NCBI GenBank assembly: GCA_002435755.1
Contig: DIYH01000014.1
Coordinates: 248,001-312,000 of the forward strand
Source of the DNA: Flammeovirgaceae bacterium UBA6059
GTDB lineage: Bacteria; Bacteroidota; Bacteroidia; Cytophagales; Cyclobacteriaceae
Direction of reading: 5' to 3'
Length of the DNA: 64,000 bases
The first letter of the stretch is position 1; the number at the start of each line of letters is the position of its first letter. The notes beneath the pieces were generated by a model. It was not told where the DNA came from, ran no database searches, and was given only the letters and a program-made list of their open reading frames with translations. Below are positions 1 through 8,652 of the stretch, in pieces. The position numbers and the translations under genes were made by a program.

Positions 1-903
1 GTAAGTCTCACGACCCATAAAAGGCTTTTGATCTGTGGTGTATCGCACTCCGAGAAATACCATCCACCAATCTCCTTCAGGTGTTTGTACCAAATCAGCA
101 TGCCCCAACTTCCTGAGGTCAATACTTCTTTGCATAAATCGATGTGTCAAAATCGGGTTGTATGGACAGGGCTCATAAGGTCCAAATACGTTGGTGCTTG
201 AGGCAATTGTAACAGCATGGTTGTCTCCGGTACCGCCCTCGGCGACAATCAGGTAGTAAAGCCCATCTTTTTTATAAATGTGCGGACCTTCGGTGCTCGT
301 GGCGCCCTTAACGTTACCACTAGATAATACGCTTAGCTCTCCGACCAACTGCATGGTATTCAGGTCCAGCTCTTGAGTGACGATCTCTCGGTATTTTGGG
401 TAAGGTTCCTCCCCCTGAGATTTGCGGTTAGCAGAAAAATAGCATCGGCCGTCATCATCAAAAAACAGATCCGGGTCTATTCCCCAAGGTCTCTCATCCG
501 TGATGACATAGGGGTCAGACCATCTGGTCATAGCCGAATCAGCTACGAATAACAGGTTTTGGATCGTCTCGCCTATATTGGTGAATACCACGTAGAATTT
601 ACTATTGTGGTAACGTATAGTTGGCGCGTGAACGCCTCCGGAGGCATTGTAGCCTTCCATGTTAAGTTGGTTATTGCGTGTGACCACATGACCGATGAGT
701 TCCCAATTCACCAGGTCTTTGCTTCGGTGGATAGGCACACTAGGGAAAAACTCAAATGTTGAGTTGGCGAGATAATAGTACTCTCCAACACGACATATGG
801 AAGGGTCAGGGTGAAATCCCGGTAAGATGGGGTTGGAATACGTCTGAGCCTTCACTTCTAAGGTAGAAATCAATGCAATACAAATGACCAGAATTACCCT
901 CAT
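1..903 (-). CDS. GH43 family glycoside hydrolase (partial, C-terminus beyond window)
   Basis: My own translation of the minus strand from the ATG at 903 stays open for 301 codons to the window edge. Residues 1-20 form a signal peptide ending VKAQ. The five-bladed propeller of GH43 follows: the catalytic base lies in PGFHPDPS (D33), the pKa modulator in GIDPDLFF (D143) and the acid in STEGPHIYK (E205). HADLVQTPEGDWWMVFLGVR is also a typical GH43 block. Characterised relatives are beta-xylosidases and alpha-L-arabinofuranosidases; which one this is cannot be told, and any C-terminal beta-sandwich is outside the window. It starts 8 bp after the stop of the DUF5060 gene, so it is probably the last visible gene of the leftward cluster. 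The function at family level is firm, the substrate (xylose or arabinose side chains) is inference. Confidence 0.85.
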   Translation of the reverse strand, partial: MRVILVICIALISTLEVKAQTYSNPILPGFHPDPSICRVGEYYYLANSTFEFFPSVPIHRSKDLVNWELIGHVVTRNNQLNMEGYNASGGVHAPTIRYHNSKFYVVFTNIGETIQNLLFVADSAMTRWSDPYVITDERPWGIDPDLFFDDDGRCYFSANRKSQGEEPYPKYREIVTQELDLNTMQLVGELSVLSSGNVKGATSTEGPHIYKKDGLYYLIVAEGGTGDNHAVTIASSTNVFGPYEPCPYNPILTHRFMQRSIDLRKLGHADLVQTPEGDWWMVFLGVRYTTDQKPFMGRETY

Positions 904-911
904 AGCTCTTT

Positions 912-2837
912 TTAGATTTTTCTGATAAGTACGACCCAGTCTTTCTTAGGATCATCAGGAGCGTCAGCCAATGGGTGGACTTTTCCTCCTACTAGTTTCT
1001 TAGTTTTTGATTGCTGGAGTGCACCTCCATCTCTTGGATTGTACCAAGACATAGCATAGCTTCCTTCTGCCTCAGAAAGATCAATCGAGCCAGACCCATC
1101 CCTCAAAAAAGCGACGTAGAGTTCATTTTGCTTTGCAAGGCAATAGTCTCCATCGTCAACCAATTGATCCCGATTTTCGGTCTCCCAAAAGGGAATGCTG
1201 TTGCTCTTAAAAAAGTCAAGCAAGTGTCGACATTGATCCCAAAACAAATCTCGGGACCGGTAATCCTCACATGTCAGATCAGAATGAGCATGCTCATATC
1301 CGAAATACCATTCAGTACCCCAAGCACCAGTCATCATAGCACCCCATAAACCGTTTATGCGCGCATTATTGTGCTCGGGATTTTCATCATCTGGTAGTAG
1401 AGCATGCCTGGCATTACCGGGCTCATCGACGGCTACAGCCCATTGTTTTCCGGCTTCTTTGGAGGCATTGATCCAGTGAAGCGCCTCCTCATGCACCTCG
1501 CTAAAGTCACCTTTGTGGGTCTGTAGTGAAATCCCGGAGTACTGACTTTTTGAACCTAGCAACTCATCAAAGTATTCACCATTGTGAATCACGATATGAT
1601 GATCATATGGGTCAATGGCTCGAAGCATCTCAGCCGCTGCTCTCCGTTGGGGCACTTTCAAAGGCAGGCTTTTGTGGTTTCTTGCCCATTCGCCGATCTC
1701 TTCACCCACATTCCAATTAAGTGCCATGTGATGACCGAATCGCGCGATCATTTCACGATAGTATAGCTGAGTGTTCATGCCAATCCCGCCATTATCTAGC
1801 AGGCCCTGGTTCTCGTTTTCCATTAGCTTGAAGTGTAAGAACATGCCATTTCGCTCGGCATGCGAAAAGACCACTTCCCATTGATCGAGCTTACTACAGT
1901 CGTAACGATTGTAGGTATCGTAATCTATGAAAGGGAAGACATTCTGATCATCCCCTATAATGTTCATAGTGAGAAACGAAAAAGCATTTAAGCCTTCAGA
2001 AGCGAGGTAATTGATCGCTCCGATCATTGCTTTGCCTTTCCCATTTTTCCAAACGGGATCGCCCACCCGCCAATCACGCTCATGCGCCGACCATGTCTTT
2101 ACAAAATGATCTTTATGTCCATCATTGTGGAACGTCCCATCAAAATCAGCATAGGAAAGGAAGTTTTCAGGAGCATCTGGCCCTGCTTTCAAAAAATACT
2201 CTCCGGTCTCGGCGAATCTTAAGTAGCGCCCCTCTATGTATTGCAGTCGCCCTTTACCTCTTAGATCCCTCCCTGTCTTATCAGAATGGGAAACGTCAAA
2301 TGTGCCGGTCATACCATCCATGAACAGAGCTGATTCAGTCGGCCGCTCTTTCTTCAAAAGCGCTGCGTAGTTGCCTTTGCGAAAGGTCACTTCATACGAC
2401 CATTCACCTATCGCATCAGGAGCAAAATGGACTCTCCATTTGTCTCCTGAACTAGCTGAGGTCTCTCCCGCATTGCCATCGGCTGCAAAATAGCCTGGAA
2501 CCAGGTAGGTTTTCCCAGTTGAGGGATGCGTGAACTGCACATCTAACCGATAATGCATAAATGGATTTATTTCATCGTTTTCCGACACTTCGGGTCCGTC
2601 AAAAGTCAGGGTGATCTTGTGCCATTTCTTCATTTCACCTTCAATGGCAACTACCGGTTCTACAGGTGAAAATGTACCTTCAGTAGATACACCATTGTCA
2701 ACAAGAGGCTCTCTGAGCGAATGAGCTTCTACTTCAAAAAAGGATAATGCCAGAACCACACCGAAAGTAGCAAGCGTATGAGCGTACGGATTTGTTTTGA
2801 GTGTTCTCTTAACAATGGCCGTGTCTAGTGAAGACAT
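912..2837 (-). CDS. DUF5060 / apiosidase-like TIM-barrel glycoside hydrolase, secreted
   Basis: Numbering here is for the longer 650-residue reading that begins at 2864 and overlaps the upstream gene. I prefer the ATG at 2837 (residue 10), which lies 7 nt past the upstream stop TAA at 2847-2845 and leaves a hydrophobic signal segment (about 30-48). Residues 75-165 match DUF5060, a beta-sandwich found before glycosidase domains; 200-560 look like a TIM barrel, and 570-650 like a C-terminal beta-sandwich of the collagen-binding-like type. Candidate clan GH-A residues are E388/E389 in NVGEE (strand 4) and E481 in AVDEPGN (strand 7). Known relatives act on plant or algal cell-wall glycans, and the position between a GH43 gene and a GH105 operon supports that here. 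The linkage attacked is unknown. Confidence 0.7.
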   Translation of the reverse strand: MSSLDTAIVKRTLKTNPYAHTLATFGVVLALSFFEVEAHSLREPLVDNGVSTEGTFSPVEPVVAIEGEMKKWHKITLTFDGPEVSENDEINPFMHYRLDVQFTHPSTGKTYLVPGYFAADGNAGETSASSGDKWRVHFAPDAIGEWSYEVTFRKGNYAALLKKERPTESALFMDGMTGTFDVSHSDKTGRDLRGKGRLQYIEGRYLRFAETGEYFLKAGPDAPENFLSYADFDGTFHNDGHKDHFVKTWSAHERDWRVGDPVWKNGKGKAMIGAINYLASEGLNAFSFLTMNIIGDDQNVFPFIDYDTYNRYDCSKLDQWEVVFSHAERNGMFLHFKLMENENQGLLDNGGIGMNTQLYYREMIARFGHHMALNWNVGEEIGEWARNHKSLPLKVPQRRAAAEMLRAIDPYDHHIVIHNGEYFDELLGSKSQYSGISLQTHKGDFSEVHEEALHWINASKEAGKQWAVAVDEPGNARHALLPDDENPEHNNARINGLWGAMMTGAWGTEWYFGYEHAHSDLTCEDYRSRDLFWDQCRHLLDFFKSNSIPFWETENRDQLVDDGDYCLAKQNELYVAFLRDGSGSIDLSEAEGSYAMSWYNPRDGGALQQSKTKKLVGGKVHPLADAPDDPKKDWVVLIRKI

Positions 2838-2844
2838 GCTACTC

Positions 2845-5343
2845 TTATTTTGCGATCTCCACATTGATCAGCTCATGCCCCGATATTAACACTTCTAGGC
2901 GCTGGCCTTGTGATTCCAGTTTGAGCATCTTTGAATTCTTACGATCTCCGTTGATTACAACCTTGTATCTACCCGGCTCCAACTGCCACAATCTCATAGT
3001 GGTATTACCCGGCTCATCTGCATGGGAATAGATGTCCACACTCAGTTTTTCGAAACTACTTTCCCTCACCAACGCAGTGAAGTGCTCATCCGTATTCTCC
3101 CATGTCATTCCAAAATAAGGTGATAAACCTTCCCCAGAGCCATTTCCGGTCAACATGGTGGTTAGGTGCTCATAACCATTGATATCGACACGATCTGTAT
3201 GTATCGCTTCAGTCGTTTTTAGAGGAGTATTGTATCGACAGTTTTCGAGTGCTCGTTCCAGGCCATCTTCAAGAAAGGCTTCATCCTCCGTCAGTCGGTA
3301 CTTTAGATAGGGTGTGCCATACTTGGTCAGCAAAGCATCAAATCGCTGGTCCCCAGTGATCAATCGCCACTGAGCGGCGACTCCCCAAAAACTTCCCTTT
3401 GCTTTGAGGATGTCAGCAGCCCAACCTTCCGATCCTGTCTCATGATCCCCATCAGCGCCTTCATACTTTTGAATCAATTCTAGTGATTTCATCAAAGGTT
3501 GCAGATATTTTTCATCACGGGTGATCGTATAAGAAAACAGCAGTTGATCCAGTATCATACTGCCTGGCTTTGGCTCCCATTCGAAATAGCGCCAAAACAT
3601 GTTAGCCCGATACCATGTAGGCTCGTCTCCATTGAATGACTCGTCAGGAAAACGTACAGATGCCGGGATGATGCCTTTAGGTTTGTCTTTGTCAGTGCGC
3701 ATGGCTGCACTTAACCAGCCGTCCGACCATTCATTCAACGCTTTAATAGTCGCTTGATCTTGTGTCTTCCATGCATAGTAGCGTACGGCTTTGGCAGCTC
3801 TAGAATTGTACCCAAGATCCCGATTGCGTGGGGGGCGTTCGTCAACTTCGGTGGAACTATACCACGCTGATCGGAAAAATCTATGACCCTGATCTGTGAT
3901 ACCGGTCCACAGATTTTGAAAATAATCAACTGAATAATTAAGGCGGTCGAGATAAACAGGCTCGTCACTGCAAACAACCATGATGGGTGCCGTATCCGCG
4001 ATGAACTCTGAGCCATGCTCGACATCAATCGGATGTTTGGAGTAGCCCTTGTACACCTTTCGGCTCTTAAACACTTCATCTGCAAGCTTCGACCAGCCTA
4101 AGAAGGAGGTGGTATCTCCCGACAATAGTAAGGGTGTCCACCACCTGAGTATTTCCACATCATCGCCGAGTTTGCCACCAAACTCACCATTTTCTGCCTG
4201 CTGTTCCAACACCCACCAATGCGCAATATTCCTCATGCGGCAGAGCAACTCTCGCTGTTTATTAGACCATGCCGGAGCATTCGGATCAACAACTAAGTCA
4301 TCGCATGGATCAGGCAGATCGATCCGCTCACCGTTGTACATCGCCAATAGTTCATCCTCTGGATAAAGCTGGTATAGGGCTGCCAGATCAGCTGCCCCTC
4401 GGGAGATTTCATTGGGTCCTCCCCTCTCCAGACCCAACCAGTACAGTATCCGTCCTCTAAGCATACGGGCACGTTCGTAAAGTGGACCTGAAGATGAAGT
4501 CGGATGATTGAGCATGCCATCTAGGATCATGACTGCCTGATGAAGCTGTCCCCAAATACTCAAACCGGTGATAGGGATGTACTTTTCCCAACCTCGCTTC
4601 ATGAAGTGATCTTCAGCCCTATAGAGTAAATCAATTTGCTGAAACCAATAAGCATGAAATGGATCTCGTGGATTGGCAGCACTAAGCTCTTTAAGCTTGT
4701 CATATACATTCGCTACAGCAATATCACTGGAATACTTGCCAAGCGATTGTATCTCAGTTGCAAGACTTTTTTGTTCGTCATTTATTGGGCTAGGATTTGG
4801 CATTAGCGTCAGGCCTAGCAACCTCGCGTCATGATCACCACCCATTAAAGTGATTCGAATGAAGTCGTTGATTTTGAATGCGCCCTGATAGACTCTGTAG
4901 CTTGGCTGCAACACCTGACGAGGCTCTGCCGGAGGTTGGAAAGCATGCCAATTCAAATCAATGAATTCATCATTGATCTTCAGTTTTATGGTAGAGGAAT
5001 CCTCATAACCGGCATCTACAAACAGGGTCACCCACCATTCGCCGGTAGGCACATCAGCTCTCAAATCAAGCGTTTGCCCCGATATGCCGTCGATATTAAA
5101 ATCGTCCCTGGAACGACTAAATTCTTTATTGACAAACGCTTTTCCGGTAGGGTCAACCCAACCAAACCCCCTACTTGCGCTGTATTGATCTGCTGGTGTG
5201 AAAAGTTGGGCGCCCTCGGCTACTTCAGAATCACCCGAGCCACAATCAAAGTAGTAAGGTTGTCTCGTGAGCTGTCCTGAGCAAATCAAGACATTAATTA
5301 ATAACAAGAGTATTACAAGTGTATACCGCATAGCTTCATTCAT
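2845..5343 (-). CDS. large secreted protein of unrecognised family, malectin-like N-terminus plus probable (alpha/alpha) barrel
   Basis: 832 residues; the signal peptide is within 1-24 (hydrophobic LVILLLLINVLIC), with the start either at 5343 or at a second ATG at 5331. Residues 26-180 resemble the malectin/CBM35-like domain of secreted carbohydrate-active proteins (YYFDCGSG at the start, later GEWWVTLFVDAG). Residues 200-750 are rich in helices with regularly spaced Trp/Tyr and charged pairs, which suggests an (alpha/alpha) toroid as in many polysaccharide lyases. Residues 765-832 form a small beta-rich tail (LWQLEPGRYKVVING). I do not recognise the family. The gene precedes the DUF5060 enzyme with no gap and follows GH105. 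GH105 needs a lyase product as substrate and no other lyase is visible, so a lyase role is an attractive inference, but not shown. Confidence 0.6.
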   Translation of the reverse strand: MNEAMRYTLVILLLLINVLICSGQLTRQPYYFDCGSGDSEVAEGAQLFTPADQYSASRGFGWVDPTGKAFVNKEFSRSRDDFNIDGISGQTLDLRADVPTGEWWVTLFVDAGYEDSSTIKLKINDEFIDLNWHAFQPPAEPRQVLQPSYRVYQGAFKINDFIRITLMGGDHDARLLGLTLMPNPSPINDEQKSLATEIQSLGKYSSDIAVANVYDKLKELSAANPRDPFHAYWFQQIDLLYRAEDHFMKRGWEKYIPITGLSIWGQLHQAVMILDGMLNHPTSSSGPLYERARMLRGRILYWLGLERGGPNEISRGAADLAALYQLYPEDELLAMYNGERIDLPDPCDDLVVDPNAPAWSNKQRELLCRMRNIAHWWVLEQQAENGEFGGKLGDDVEILRWWTPLLLSGDTTSFLGWSKLADEVFKSRKVYKGYSKHPIDVEHGSEFIADTAPIMVVCSDEPVYLDRLNYSVDYFQNLWTGITDQGHRFFRSAWYSSTEVDERPPRNRDLGYNSRAAKAVRYYAWKTQDQATIKALNEWSDGWLSAAMRTDKDKPKGIIPASVRFPDESFNGDEPTWYRANMFWRYFEWEPKPGSMILDQLLFSYTITRDEKYLQPLMKSLELIQKYEGADGDHETGSEGWAADILKAKGSFWGVAAQWRLITGDQRFDALLTKYGTPYLKYRLTEDEAFLEDGLERALENCRYNTPLKTTEAIHTDRVDINGYEHLTTMLTGNGSGEGLSPYFGMTWENTDEHFTALVRESSFEKLSVDIYSHADEPGNTTMRLWQLEPGRYKVVINGDRKNSKMLKLESQGQRLEVLISGHELINVEIAK

Positions 5344-5465
5344 TCATGGCAATAGCCGGTTTTGATCATCGTATCGGTCATATAGGGTAAAAAGAATTAG
5401 ACATTAAAGACGTTGAGCAGCCCGTCAAATACTAAAGCTGCTTTTGACAGATGGCGCGAACTAAA

Positions 5466-7211
5466 CTAATCGTCAGTCAACATCTTATATACCTCTGATC
5501 CGGCCGTCAGCACAGCCCCCAATCCCCTGGGATCGTGATCAAATGTCTTACGGCTATTGTAAAACTCGACCGAGGTGCCGATACCTGTGCCCCGGCAGAT
5601 CTTGCTTACTGAGCCATCATCGCCAATTTTGTTAGTTACGGCATTCCATCCCGCGAGCGCATTGTCCCTAAAACTATCGTCGAGCCAGCCGTTGTTGATG
5701 CCTCGTGCCATGGACAATGTGTACATTGCCGTGCATGACGTTTCTTCATAAGTGGACGCGTCGTTGAGGATCTGGTGCCAGATGCCGCTCTCCTCCTGAT
5801 ACTTAATAAGTGAAGCAAGGTGATTGCGATAGATCTTGAGGATCTTCTTATAGTCCTTGTGCTTCTTGGGCATGAGCATCAGCGCCTCACTCATCGCCCA
5901 GGTGACCCAGCCGTTAGCACGTCCCCATTGAAACGGTGCGGGCTCACCACGGTTAGCATAGTAGCCATGATAGTACAGGCCTGTTTCAGGGTTCATCAAA
6001 TACTTGTTGAACTGGATAATCTGATGGGCGACATCATCGAAAAGTGCATCATTGCCAGTAGCCAAAGCCATCCGACATAGAAATGGTGTGGACATGAAAA
6101 GATCGTCTCCCCAGATCGTGTTGACCTCTGGCTCACTCCTGCACAAGGTATTGTCTTCAAGTCGATCCTGACGCTGGGTGACATGCTCTAGCACATCATC
6201 CAGGATATCGTCATACTTATCCACTTCATAAGTGCGCTTCAACTCCACAAACGGTATGGCAGGTCCTCCCGAATCATCTAGCATCGTCAACCTGAAAAGT
6301 CGGTATTGCGCAGCACGCAGGGCAGGTATATTCTCAAATTGCCACCGGTCCTTAGGCATGTTGTCCTTGACATAGTTAGCAAATCGATTGACAAAGCCGA
6401 AATACTTATCATCGTCCGTAACCGAATAAAGGTTAAGAATACCGAGCATGGTCCCGCCATTGGCGTAATGCCACTCTGAGTACGGATGCCGCTGAAAAGA
6501 CGCTTCCTCCGGCACGACGAGTTGTCTGGCTATCGGGAATGTAGGAACCCGCCAAGCCTGTCCTTCGCTCGTATAATTGAGGTTGTCGTCTGCTTGTCCG
6601 ATTTTCAGTAGTTCTTGTTTAGAAGAACCAGTATAAGGGCCGCTTATCAGCCAATGACTTGAGAATGGCTCTGTGACCAAATCATCAAATTCGACACTAT
6701 CGTCACGCTCATCACGTTCGTTCAACGGCAGCATCAGCACATTGACATCACCCTCGCCAAGAACAACGATCTCATTTGCGCCCTCATTAAGATCAACTTC
6801 AAAACTCTCCTGAGACCTGAACATATTATAGTTGTACTCAAGTAGCTCTACAGCGTCGCTTTGACCCGAAAAGGCCTCTACTCCATTTACGAAGACTACA
6901 ATGCTCCCTTTAAATGCCAATCCCATTCTTACCAAGCCCTCTTCGTTTGCAAGGATCGACCCCTTCGCTACTGTCATGCTGTTTCCTTGAGCTGGAGCTT
7001 GAAAATGTGACCAATAGTTCTCGATCAGAGCTTCATTGCTGTAGTCAAAAGCCGTCTCCCTTATGATCTTATCGGCCACCTTACGCGTGGTTGACAAGAC
7101 CTCCTGAGCGGTCTGTGCTTTTGCAAGCAATGGTGTCAATAGGATAAGAAGACCTACCGTGAACTTTCCATTAAACAGCAACCAATCCTTTTTTTTCATT
7201 ATTTCTATCAT
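5466..7211 (-). CDS. GH105 unsaturated rhamnogalacturonyl/glucuronyl hydrolase, secreted
   Basis: This enzyme family removes the 4,5-unsaturated uronic acid left at the non-reducing end by polysaccharide lyases. A signal peptide ends near AKAQ (33); the start may be at 7211 or at an ATG at 7199. Residues 35-230 form a beta-rich N-terminal domain, and 235-581 the (alpha/alpha)6 barrel. Family signatures are SEWHYANGG (about 245-253), IWGDDLFMSTPFL with the likely catalytic Asp at 369, WGRANGW (429-435) and ETSCTAMYTLS (490-500). At 581 residues it is longer than plain GH105 enzymes (about 370) because of the extra N-terminal domain. It is separated by 122 bp from the unrecognised 832-aa gene downstream. 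The unsaturated uronate it frees would feed the kduI/kduD genes near 50-51 kb. Strong family call; whether it acts on glucuronyl or galacturonyl ends is unknown. Confidence 0.88.
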   Translation of the reverse strand: MIEIMKKKDWLLFNGKFTVGLLILLTPLLAKAQTAQEVLSTTRKVADKIIRETAFDYSNEALIENYWSHFQAPAQGNSMTVAKGSILANEEGLVRMGLAFKGSIVVFVNGVEAFSGQSDAVELLEYNYNMFRSQESFEVDLNEGANEIVVLGEGDVNVLMLPLNERDERDDSVEFDDLVTEPFSSHWLISGPYTGSSKQELLKIGQADDNLNYTSEGQAWRVPTFPIARQLVVPEEASFQRHPYSEWHYANGGTMLGILNLYSVTDDDKYFGFVNRFANYVKDNMPKDRWQFENIPALRAAQYRLFRLTMLDDSGGPAIPFVELKRTYEVDKYDDILDDVLEHVTQRQDRLEDNTLCRSEPEVNTIWGDDLFMSTPFLCRMALATGNDALFDDVAHQIIQFNKYLMNPETGLYYHGYYANRGEPAPFQWGRANGWVTWAMSEALMLMPKKHKDYKKILKIYRNHLASLIKYQEESGIWHQILNDASTYEETSCTAMYTLSMARGINNGWLDDSFRDNALAGWNAVTNKIGDDGSVSKICRGTGIGTSVEFYNSRKTFDHDPRGLGAVLTAGSEVYKMLTDD

Positions 7212-7442
7212 TTCTTCGGGTTATTGAGCCTCTTTGATTTTTGAGTTAAGTTTAACGACTTTATGACGAAATAATGCCTCCTCTGCCACTACTTAAATAA
7301 ACCTCAATTGCTTACCAAAAGGATAAAAACTCTTGGCTAGCAGCATCACTTTAATCAGCAGGGTATGGCTATCGTGAATGGCATATACAGCTGGTAAGAC
7401 GGACCAGCCCAGGCTGCATTCAAGATCTCAATTCTAAAACGA

Positions 7443-8648
7443 TCAACCAATCGCCATTTTCTCTATTTCACTTTCGATAGGGATCAATCCGAAACCTGGA
7501 GTTTGAGGAATATGTAGATATCCGTCCTCAAAATCGAAATAGTTTTCAAATAGCTTGTGCAATCCGAGACGTTCGCGCTTACCTCCGTATTCTTGTAATC
7601 TGGATGCATTTCCCAGCGCACCTACAAACTGTAGGTTGGCAGCAGTGGCCAGCGTAGGTCGGGTGTTGTGGGTCATGATCGGCTTGTCAAAGGCTTGAGC
7701 CATACCAGCCACTTTCTTGCACTCTGTGATACCACCGCACTTGATCACATCAGCATTGACTATGTCGATATTAGCCTCTGTGATAAGGTCGCGCATGAGC
7801 CACTTGTTGTACTCATGCTCGCCAGCCATCACTGGAATATCGACAGCCTCCACTACTTGGCGTAGATCACTGTAATTCTGCTGTGAGACAGGTTCTTCTA
7901 CGGCGGCAATATCAAAGTGCTCGATCAATTTATTAGTCATAGAAATGGCCCTCGCCGGGGTGTAACCATTGTTGTAATCGACGAACAAAGTCACATCATC
8001 ACCGATGGCTTTTCTCACAGCCTTCACCACATCAAAGGTTGGGTCTGGATCAGGATCTACATTCAACTGGCGGATTTGCATCCTTACTTTGATCGCGCTG
8101 TACCCCTGTTCTATGAAGCCTAAGGCTACTCTTGCCAGCTCATCAGGTGTCTGATTGCGATCTCCCTTGTTGCGGCCGAAACTTCCATAGACTTTGATCT
8201 TCGCCCTATCCGCTCCACCCAGAAGGCGATGAACAGGTTGATTCAATAATTTACCCTTCAGATCCCATAATGCATTGTCAAGGCCAGCAATTGCACCTGG
8301 CAGCAAACCGACGTTTCCAGCATCATATCCACCAAAATACATCTCATTCCACAAGGCCTCCGACTGAAACGGATCTTTTCCAATAAGCTTGGGGATACAT
8401 ATTCGATCAATTACTTTACCAACCAGTCCCGGATAATCAGAATCGCATTCACCCCATCCTGATACACCCTCGCTGCTTTCGACCTTCACGAAAATCGCTC
8501 TTTTCAAAACGTATGGCTTAACCTGAGTAATGGTCACACCAGAGGCTTCAGCAGTGTTCTTTGACCCCATTCCATGGCTCAAGGTTGGAGCCAACCCTAG
8601 TCCTAGAGATCCTAAGGATGCCTTTCGCATAAAGTCTTTTCTATTCAT
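7443..8648 (-). CDS. enolase-superfamily (mandelate racemase/muconate lactonizing type) dehydratase, exported
   Basis: 401 residues with the full enolase-superfamily layout: N-terminal capping domain (about 38-160) and a TIM barrel. Catalytic and metal residues can be read as K187-x-R189 on strand 2, D224 and N226 (VDYNNGY), E251 (AAVEEP), E277 (AGEHE), D300 (NAD) and H327 (MTHNTRP). The pattern is that of the MR subgroup, whose members dehydrate acid sugars such as gluconate, galactonate, rhamnonate or fuconate. The first 26 residues resemble a twin-arginine leader (MNRKDFMRKA) but have RK rather than RR, so export is less sure than for the paralogue at 10241. The gap to the preceding ADP-ribosylglycohydrolase gene is only 4 bp. 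It probably dehydrates an aldonic or uronic acid from the polysaccharide; the exact substrate is not readable. Confidence 0.8.
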   Translation of the reverse strand: MNRKDFMRKASLGSLGLGLAPTLSHGMGSKNTAEASGVTITQVKPYVLKRAIFVKVESSEGVSGWGECDSDYPGLVGKVIDRICIPKLIGKDPFQSEALWNEMYFGGYDAGNVGLLPGAIAGLDNALWDLKGKLLNQPVHRLLGGADRAKIKVYGSFGRNKGDRNQTPDELARVALGFIEQGYSAIKVRMQIRQLNVDPDPDPTFDVVKAVRKAIGDDVTLFVDYNNGYTPARAISMTNKLIEHFDIAAVEEPVSQQNYSDLRQVVEAVDIPVMAGEHEYNKWLMRDLITEANIDIVNADVIKCGGITECKKVAGMAQAFDKPIMTHNTRPTLATAANLQFVGALGNASRLQEYGGKRERLGLHKLFENYFDFEDGYLHIPQTPGFGLIPIESEIEKMAIG

Positions 8649-8652
8649 AGTA

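Noticed and set aside
7212..7442. Short open stretch on the minus strand reading ILNAAWAGPSYQLYMPFTIA
   Set aside because: About 30 codons without a start or a family I can name, in the gap after an enolase-superfamily gene. It may be a relic but the evidence is too thin.
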